18,316 bases of DNA from an uncultured Oscillospiraceae bacterium. GTDB taxonomy: Bacteria > Bacillota > Clostridia > Oscillospirales > Oscillospiraceae. The translations under genes were made by a program, and so were the position numbers. Of the stretch, positions 13,708 to 18,316 are shown piece after piece. A model generated the notes under the pieces. The model saw only the letters and a list, made by a program, of their open reading frames with translations, did no database searches and was not told the origin of the DNA. How positions within the stretch are numbered: position 1 is the stretch's first letter; every line of letters begins with the position of its first letter. Where the stretch lies: positions 1 through 18,316 of the forward strand of contig CAJTOE010000032.1 in assembly GCA_910577805.1 (NCBI GenBank). The letters run 5' to 3'.

Positions 13708-14357
13708 AGCAGAAGCTTTTGTCGCTCCTGTGCGCCATTCTGACGGCCCTGACTGTCCTGACAGGTGCGATTGCGGTCCCGATTCTGTGCCGCCCCTTCT
13801 ACTACGCCCATGTGAACGCCTACCATCTGACGGAATACGGCTGGTCCCAGGATGAAATTTATACGGCCTACAATGAAATGATGGACTACTGCACCGGTCG
13901 GCGGGAGGATTTTTCTGCCGGGGTGCTGGCCTTCTCGGAATCCGGCGCGTCCCACTTCGCGGACGTGCGGGGGCTGTTTCTGTTGGATTTGCAGGTGCTT
14001 TTCCTCTGCCTGCCCCTTTTGGCGGTCTTGCTGGTAGTCTGCCGGTGGAAACGGCTGGCCTTTGCCCGGTTCTGGGGCCGCGGGCCTGGCTTCTGGGCGG
14101 CGGCGGGCCTGGGCGGAGGTTTTATTGCAGTTGGACTGCTGGCGGCGCTGGATTTCGACCGGGCGTTTGTGATCTTTCATCAGATTTTCTTTCCCGGTAA
14201 GGAAAACTGGATTTTTGATTACCGGACCGACCCGATCATTCTGCTGCTCCCCCAGGACTTTTTCCGCAACTGCGCTCTGCTGATTTTAGGACTGCTGCTG
14301 GTCTGGTGCGGGACGCTGATCGTGTTGGATTTTCGCGGGAAAAACGGGACTGCGTGA
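13704..14357 (+). CDS. DUF1461 / TIGR01906 integral membrane protein
   Basis: 217 residues starting at GTG, in a GTGA overlap with the malic enzyme stop. It has four membrane segments (about 6-28, 94-113, 131-149 and 187-208). Between the first and second lies an extracytoplasmic stretch with HFADVRGLF (84-92). Between the third and fourth is the family signature FHQIFFPGKENWIFD (158-172) followed by DPIILLLPQDFF (176-187). The function of the family is unknown. Its tight overlap makes it the third gene of the hydrolase/malic enzyme operon. The segment layout and the signature loop make the family call firm, but a role linked to malate metabolism or to the hydrolase would be guesswork. Confidence 0.9.
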   Translation: MKQKLLSLLCAILTALTVLTGAIAVPILCRPFYYAHVNAYHLTEYGWSQDEIYTAYNEMMDYCTGRREDFSAGVLAFSESGASHFADVRGLFLLDLQVLFLCLPLLAVLLVVCRWKRLAFARFWGRGPGFWAAAGLGGGFIAVGLLAALDFDRAFVIFHQIFFPGKENWIFDYRTDPIILLLPQDFFRNCALLILGLLLVWCGTLIVLDFRGKNGTA

Positions 14358-14360
14358 GCT

Positions 14361-14418
14361 TTTGATTGTACAAACAGTCCCCTGCCAAGGGCTGCCCCGC
14401 ACAAGGACAACAATCAAA
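14361..14418. repeat. 9-bp inverted repeat with structured interior
   Basis: TTTGATTGT (14361-14369) and ACAATCAAA (14410-14418) are perfect inverted copies enclosing a GC-rich interior (GTCC and GGAC can also pair). It starts four bases after the stop at 14357 and has no T-run, so it is not a canonical terminator. A structured 3' UTR or the edge of a small degenerate element are the options. Confidence 0.45.
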
Positions 14419-14436
14419 TGATCGTTTAGAGCGTTG

Positions 14437-14478
14437 CAAGAGGGCGACAACCGATAATTTTCGGTTGTTACCCTCTTG
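14437..14478. repeat. long near-perfect hairpin in the convergent intergenic region
   Basis: CAAGAGGG (14437-14444) pairs with CCCTCTTG (14471-14478), and ACAACCGA (14447-14454) with TCGGTTGT (14461-14468). The two blocks are separated by a 2x2 internal loop and leave a six-base terminal loop. There is no U-tract on either side. It lies between the convergent plus operon ending at 14357 and the minus operon ending at 14582. It may protect or end both transcripts, or be a REP-like repeat. Confidence 0.6.
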
Positions 14479-14581
14479 TGCTATGCAAATCGGAAAACGC
14501 ATTTATAAGCTCCATTAGTAGTAGAGTTATACGCAGAAGGCCTATACAAAAAATTATAATAATCCTCCCGTCAAATTCTGC

Positions 14582-14740
14582 TCACCTTTTCCCATACCGC
14601 CGTGCAATTTCCTCCAGTTCCTCCGGATCTGCGTTGCGAATTTCCTCCGCGTCCAGGAGCATAGCCCCCAAGCCGGAGAAGGCCCCGGCGCAGGCCTCGT
14701 CCATAAGCTCCCGGCGCAGGGCCTCGGTGTCATCATACAT
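14582..14740 (-). CDS. 52-residue acidic protein, function unknown
   Basis: The start ATG at 14738-14740 has SD AGGAGG eight bases upstream. A second ATG five bases earlier is in another frame and too near the SD. The protein reads MYDDTEALRRELMDEACAG, then AFSGLGAMLLDAEEIRNAD and PEELEEIARRYGKR. It is strongly acidic and helical with no membrane segment. The DAEEIRNADPEELEEIARRYG ending resembles small conserved clostridial proteins of unknown function that I recall only vaguely. It begins 33 nt after the LRR protein stop and closes the LRR/ATPase operon, so it may be a small adaptor of that system. It is too short for many automatic gene callers. Confidence 0.75.
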   Translation of the reverse strand: MYDDTEALRRELMDEACAGAFSGLGAMLLDAEEIRNADPEELEEIARRYGKR

Positions 14741-14773
14741 AGCATGTTCCTCCTGTCAAAATAAGATTTGGCT

Positions 14774-15805
14774 TCATAGTCCCTTCAGCTTAAATTCCTT
14801 CGTCGGGTCCACGGGCTTCAAATTCCTGCCCGCGTAGTCCAGCACCGCCGCCTTGGCCGCGATATTGTTCTGCTTGTCGCATTCGGCCAGCAGGGGGTCG
14901 ATGTCCTTGCGGACAATCATCTTCTCGGCTAACATGAGCCGCAAAAGCTCCTCGTACTGGATCGCCGCAGGGAAAAGCCGCTTTTTCTGGCCCTTGATGT
15001 ACTTGAGGTAGCCCGCTTTGATCTCCTCATCCAGCTCCGTGCCTTCCAGATACGCCTTGGCAAAACCCGCACACGCCCCAGGCTTGTTCTTCGGCGCAAA
15101 ATCATCAATGGGGATATGGGGCGCGATGATTGCCGGGCGGCTGTCCTCAAATACGGACTTGTCGATCGCCTCGACGCTCTTTGGAATGGTCACGCTTTGA
15201 AGGTTTTTGCATCTTTTGAACGTGCCGCAGCCGATTTCCGTGATACCCTCCGGAATGACAACGTGTTTTATACTCTCGCAGCCAGCAAACGACAACCAGC
15301 CCAGTTCCTCGATCTCCTCCGGAATGACCACGTTCGCTTTTGTCCCCTGGTATTTGATCAGAAAATGGTCCAGGACTGCAAACTCCCCCAAATTTTTGAG
15401 CCATAGGGTGTCCTCGAAAAGCGCAATGGCGATCCCTGCCATGCATCTGGGGATGGTGACATTGGCAATGTTGGGGCAACAATGGAATATGTTCAGCTCA
15501 ATTCCTACCGCGTCCTCCCGGTCCTGAAACGTAACGCTGGTCAGGTTCTCACAATCGCGGAAAGCACACATTCCAATCGACCGGACGCTCTTTGGGATGG
15601 TTACGCTTTGAATGCTGGATTCCCCGAAGGCATAGCTGCCGATTTCCCTCACACTCTTCGGGATGGTGACGCTTTGAAGGCGGCGGCCACAGAAGACATC
15701 CGGGCCAATTTTCTTCACGCCCTCCGGGATGGTGACATCCCCGCCGGGGCCTTTGTATTTCTCCAAAACGCCGTTCTCAATAACAAAATCCTGCATGTTT
15801 TCCAT
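14774..15805 (-). CDS. BspA-type leucine-rich-repeat protein, without export signal
   Basis: 343 residues from the ATG at 15803-15805. SD AGGAGG is nine bases upstream, and the ten-residue upstream extension of the frame lacks one. The N-terminus MENMQDFVIENGVLEKYKGP leads into about eight BspA-type repeats (residues 22-222) of the form VTIPxxVxxIGxxAFxxCxxLxS, with degenerate ones in the middle (98-160). A helical module (245-334) contains GYLKYIKGQKKRLFP and AEKMIVRKDIDPLL. The latter module is nearly identical to one in the protein encoded at 17385-18316. No signal peptide or membrane segment is present, so it is probably cytoplasmic, unlike most BspA proteins. It follows the ATPase gene by 38 nt. 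The repeats likely form a protein-binding solenoid; the partner is unknown. Confidence 0.9.
   Translation of the reverse strand: MENMQDFVIENGVLEKYKGPGGDVTIPEGVKKIGPDVFCGRRLQSVTIPKSVREIGSYAFGESSIQSVTIPKSVRSIGMCAFRDCENLTSVTFQDREDAVGIELNIFHCCPNIANVTIPRCMAGIAIALFEDTLWLKNLGEFAVLDHFLIKYQGTKANVVIPEEIEELGWLSFAGCESIKHVVIPEGITEIGCGTFKRCKNLQSVTIPKSVEAIDKSVFEDSRPAIIAPHIPIDDFAPKNKPGACAGFAKAYLEGTELDEEIKAGYLKYIKGQKKRLFPAAIQYEELLRLMLAEKMIVRKDIDPLLAECDKQNNIAAKAAVLDYAGRNLKPVDPTKEFKLKGL
14804..15073 (-). repeat. 90-codon helical module, copy 1
   Basis: Codons for residues 245-334 of the LRR protein match those at 18012-18281 residue by residue, without gaps. Most differences are conservative (LEGTELDEE against LDGAEIDGK). 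Long stretches such as EKMIVRKDIDPLL are identical, also at the DNA level. Confidence 0.8.
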
Positions 15806-15843
15806 GGCAAAATTCCTCCTGTAAATTTTTTGCAATTTTAATT

Positions 15844-17370
15844 TTAAACCTCGGCCAGCTCCCAGTCAATATCCTCCATCTTCCGGATGATCTCCTGCTG
15901 CCGCTCGTAGAACAGCAGCTCCTTATTCCGCTCGTAGTATTCTTTACACCCGTAGCGCCCAATGAACCGGGCGCAGTGGGGGTTGAGGGTCAGTTCCGTC
16001 ACCAGGATCAGCAGCTCCTGCCCGTCGGGGAAGACCTCGCCGCAGAAGCGGAACAGGTTTGACAGCTTCTTCCCGGCCTCGGCGGCGGACTTTCGCATCT
16101 CCTTCACCCGGCGGTCGAAGTCCCCCTTCAGCAGGGCAAAGGTGGCTTTCCCGTCCGCCGGACGCTCCTGCGTCACCAGGGCGCGCTGGTCCTCCAGGAT
16201 GGCGCACAGGCGCTCCCGCGCCGTCTGGTCCTCCCGGCTCATGGAGGACGCCCGCCGCCCGGCGGCCAGCTCCTTCCGCTGCTGCTGGATCTGCTTGTCC
16301 AGCAGTCCGGACACATCCGCCCCCGGCTGGTTCAGCTCCTGGCGCAAGGCCCGCAGCGCGTCCAGCAGCAGGGTCTGGGCCGACTCCACGGCGCACACGG
16401 CCCGCAGATGCTCTGTCACCCCGTCCAGCAGCAGACCAAGCAGACTGAGCCGCTCGTCGAATTTCGCATTCCTGGCCCGGTCCTGGATGGACTCGTCCGC
16501 TTTGCCCGCCAGGATTTTGTCCACCTGGTAGTCGGAGCGGTACTTGTTGAACAGGTCGTAGTAGACCGCAAAATCCTTGGCGATTTTCCGGTTTTGCAGG
16601 TACTGGCCCACCAGATTTTCGTCAATTTTCAGCTTGTGCTGCTCATACAGCCGCATCATGTCCGACAGGTCGGACCAGCCCCGGGCGGTGACGAACCGCT
16701 TGCCGTCCACGGTGGTCTCCACCTGGTAGAAGTCCGCCTTTTTGATCTCCAGGTAGGTCATCACGGCGGGGTGGGTGGACCGGCTGTAGGCGTACTCCTT
16801 CCAGGCGTCGAAGTCCGGCTCCACGTCCACCCGCTTGAGCCGGTCCCAAGTGACGATGTCGAATTCCCGGACGGAGTTGTTATATTCCGGCGGATTGCCC
16901 GCCGTCACCACGATCCAGCCCTCCGGGACCTTGTGGCGGCCGAAAATCTTGTACTGCAAAAACTGGAGCATGGAGGGAGCCAGGGTCTCAGACACGCAGT
17001 TGATCTCGTCCAGGAACAAAATGCCCTCCTTCACCCCGGCGTCCTCCATCAGGTCGTAGACGGAGGCAATTATCTCGCTCATGGTGTACTCGGACACGTC
17101 GTACTCCTTGCCGCCGTAAGTTTTGCGGACGATGAAGGGCAGGCCCAGCGCGCTCTGGCGGGTGTGGTGGGTCATGGAGTAGCTCACCAGCCCCACCCCC
17201 AGCTCCGCCGCGATCTGCTCCATGATGGCGGTCTTGCCGATGCCCGGAGGGCCCATCAGGAACACGGGCCGCTGCTGCTCAATGGGAATGACGTAATTGC
17301 CGAAGGGGTCCTTGGTGAAATACGCCGTCATGGCGTTCTGGATCTGGGTCTTGGCTTGTTTGATGTTCAT
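15844..17370 (-). CDS. MoxR-like AAA ATPase
   Basis: 508 residues. The AAA core (about 25-230) shows Walker A GPPGIGKT (40-47), Walker B ILFLDE (117-122), sensor-1 N159 in VVTAGNPPEYN and candidate arginine fingers at R177/R180 (TWDRLKR). Residues 230-508 are a long, mostly helical region with coiled-coil-like stretches (340-430) and no recognised domain. Start: SD AGGAGG seven nt before the ATG. MoxR ATPases usually act as chaperones or metal-insertion/remodelling factors with a partner containing a VWA domain. No VWA gene is in the window; one could lie beyond the right edge. Flanked on both sides by LRR proteins in the same operon (14 and 38 nt spacers), it probably works with them. Confidence 0.92.
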   Translation of the reverse strand: MNIKQAKTQIQNAMTAYFTKDPFGNYVIPIEQQRPVFLMGPPGIGKTAIMEQIAAELGVGLVSYSMTHHTRQSALGLPFIVRKTYGGKEYDVSEYTMSEIIASVYDLMEDAGVKEGILFLDEINCVSETLAPSMLQFLQYKIFGRHKVPEGWIVVTAGNPPEYNNSVREFDIVTWDRLKRVDVEPDFDAWKEYAYSRSTHPAVMTYLEIKKADFYQVETTVDGKRFVTARGWSDLSDMMRLYEQHKLKIDENLVGQYLQNRKIAKDFAVYYDLFNKYRSDYQVDKILAGKADESIQDRARNAKFDERLSLLGLLLDGVTEHLRAVCAVESAQTLLLDALRALRQELNQPGADVSGLLDKQIQQQRKELAAGRRASSMSREDQTARERLCAILEDQRALVTQERPADGKATFALLKGDFDRRVKEMRKSAAEAGKKLSNLFRFCGEVFPDGQELLILVTELTLNPHCARFIGRYGCKEYYERNKELLFYERQQEIIRKMEDIDWELAEV

Positions 17371-17384
17371 AAAATACCTCCTGT

Positions 17385-18316
17385 TCAGATGGCCTTAAAC
17401 GGGATCTTGTACTTCTTGGCGTACTGCTCTGCCGCTGACCCGGCGGGGGCGTGGATGGTGAGCTTTTTGCAGCCATAGAAGGCATGCCGCCCGATTTCCG
17501 TGACGCCCTCCGGGATGGTGACGCTGGTCAGGCTCGTGCAGCCTTTGAAGGCCTCCCACCTGATTACCTTGACGCTCTCCGGGATGGTGACGCTGGTCAG
17601 GTTCGCGCAGCCCCAGAAGGCACTGTACCCGATTTCCGTGACGCCCTCCGGGATGGTGACGCTGGTCAGGTTCGCGCAGCCATAGAAGGCACTCCCCCCG
17701 ATTTCCGTGACGCCCTTCGGGATGGTCACGCTTTCCAGGGTTTCCCGGACCCGCTTCTGTTCTGGCGTCAAGCGGGAGGCCGAAGGGCTGAGGGCTTTCT
17801 CGCCTATGGCGGTTACCGCCGTTTTGCCAATGACGGCAGGCACAGAAACGGTGGTGTCTGTACCTTTGTAGGAAGTAATTTCCAGCGTGCCGTCTTCCAG
17901 CTTTTTCGTGGACCAGATTTTTTTCAATTCACTGGCTGGGAGTTGACCCGTCTTCTCAAAACGTTTGGCTTGCCGCTCCATTTTGGCAAACTCCTTCTCC
18001 ATCTCCGCGAAGGGGTCCACAGGCTCCAGGCTCCTGCCCGCGTAGTCCAGCACCGCCGCTTTGGCGGCAATGTTGTTCTGCCTGTCGCACTCCTCCAGCA
18101 GGGGGTCGATGTCCTTGCGGACAATCATCTTCTCGGCAAACATGAGCCGCAAAAGCGCCTCGTGTTGGATGGCTTTAGGATACAGCCGCTTTTTCTGTCC
18201 CTTGATGTACTTGAGATACCCCGCTTTGATTTTCCCATCTATCTCCGCGCCGTCCAGGTACAGCTTGGCAAAGCCGCGGCACGCGTCGGGCTTGTCCTCC
18301 GCGTCAAAACTGCCAA
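17385..18316 (-). CDS. leucine-rich-repeat protein with internal helical module (5' end outside window)
   Basis: The frame stays open to the right edge, so the N-terminus is missing. The visible part contains, in order: the helical module (CRGFAKLYLDG to LDYAGRSLEPVDP); a charged linker (EMEKEFAKMERQAKRFEK); a segment KKLEDGTLEITSYKG that often precedes BspA repeats; four regular 23-residue repeats of the SVTIPEGVTEIGxxAFxGCxxLT type; and a cap ending AEQYAKKYKIPFKAI. Compared with the paralogue at 14774-15805, the module lies before these repeats rather than after them. An N-terminal repeat block may precede it outside the window. Its stop is 14 nt before the ATPase start. Any TTG or ATG near 18150 is internal, since homology continues upstream. 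Confidence 0.88.
   Translation of the reverse strand, partial: GSFDAEDKPDACRGFAKLYLDGAEIDGKIKAGYLKYIKGQKKRLYPKAIQHEALLRLMFAEKMIVRKDIDPLLEECDRQNNIAAKAAVLDYAGRSLEPVDPFAEMEKEFAKMERQAKRFEKTGQLPASELKKIWSTKKLEDGTLEITSYKGTDTTVSVPAVIGKTAVTAIGEKALSPSASRLTPEQKRVRETLESVTIPKGVTEIGGSAFYGCANLTSVTIPEGVTEIGYSAFWGCANLTSVTIPESVKVIRWEAFKGCTSLTSVTIPEGVTEIGRHAFYGCKKLTIHAPAGSAAEQYAKKYKIPFKAI
17457..17732 (-). repeat. four tandem 69-bp leucine-rich repeat units
   Basis: Four consecutive 69-bp units each encode a 23-residue BspA-type repeat (SVTIPxGVTEIGxxAFxGC pattern). Unit three is the most divergent (ESVKVIRWEAFKGC). High DNA identity between units suggests recent unit duplication and possible copy-number variation. 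Confidence 0.9.
18012..18281 (-). repeat. 90-codon helical module, copy 2
   Basis: This is the counterpart of 14804-15073, in the same orientation. It contains GYLKYIKGQKKRLYP, AEKMIVRKDIDPLL, ECDRQNNIAAKAAVLDYAG. The two copies flank the AAA ATPase gene and could recombine to delete it. Confidence 0.8.

Noticed and set aside
14468..14563. 31-codon hydrophobic minus-strand frame after a GGGAGG sequence
   Set aside because: The only start codons near the SD are ATT or ATA, and the stop falls inside the long hairpin. Too speculative to call.
17457..17732. CRISPR-like regular repeats
   Set aside because: The 69-bp periodic units are in frame and encode leucine-rich repeats; there are no unique spacers.

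Overview
The window looks like chromosomal DNA of a spore-forming, GC-rich gut Clostridium of the Oscillospiraceae type (Flavonifractor/Lawsonibacter/Oscillibacter-like). I infer this from gene content and style: BclA-like collagen proteins, a CotH/DUF4956/VTC operon, BspA-type leucine-rich-repeat proteins, a short-form malic enzyme, strong AGGAGG ribosome binding sites and GC-rich third positions. No rRNA, tRNA, CRISPR array, integrase or transposase was found.

Region 1 (1-6190, minus strand). Three tandem collagen-like paralogues (1246-2193, 231-1232 and a gene cut at base 1) share an N-terminal domain. Two of them are complete, each with a Gly-X-Y tract and a C-terminal globular domain. 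A sigma-K-like promoter (2284-2312) may place them under mother-cell control. A strong hairpin terminator (2334-2375) separates them from an upstream operon that runs VTC polyphosphate polymerase-like protein, DUF4956 membrane protein, CotH kinase-like membrane protein, and a 69-residue helical protein.

Region 2 (6191-8199, plus strand). A divergent OmpR-type response regulator and its histidine kinase overlap by ATGA. This two-component pair commonly neighbours the VTC/DUF4956/CotH genes and probably controls them. A 15-bp inverted repeat at 8133-8189 terminates both this unit and the convergent one.

Region 3 (8200-11214). A translationally coupled HD-domain phosphohydrolase and Cof-type HAD phosphatase lie on the minus strand. 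Divergent from them is a MATE efflux transporter with its own terminator.

Region 4 (11215-14357, plus strand). First comes a complete one-gene unit (promoter, SD, 30-codon hydrophobic peptide, terminator). Next is an operon with a consensus promoter: membrane-anchored alpha/beta hydrolase, NAD(P)-dependent malic enzyme, and a DUF1461/TIGR01906 membrane protein.

Region 5 (14358-18316). A short non-coding, hairpin-rich stretch is followed by a minus-strand operon running LRR protein (5' end outside the window), MoxR-like AAA ATPase, second LRR protein, and a 52-residue acidic protein. The two LRR proteins lack visible export signals and share a nearly identical 90-residue helical module in different architectural positions. 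This suggests an intracellular ATPase/LRR system.

The parts that most deserve follow-up are the ATPase/LRR operon, the 30-residue membrane peptide unit, and the proposed link of CotH/VTC to the collagen genes.
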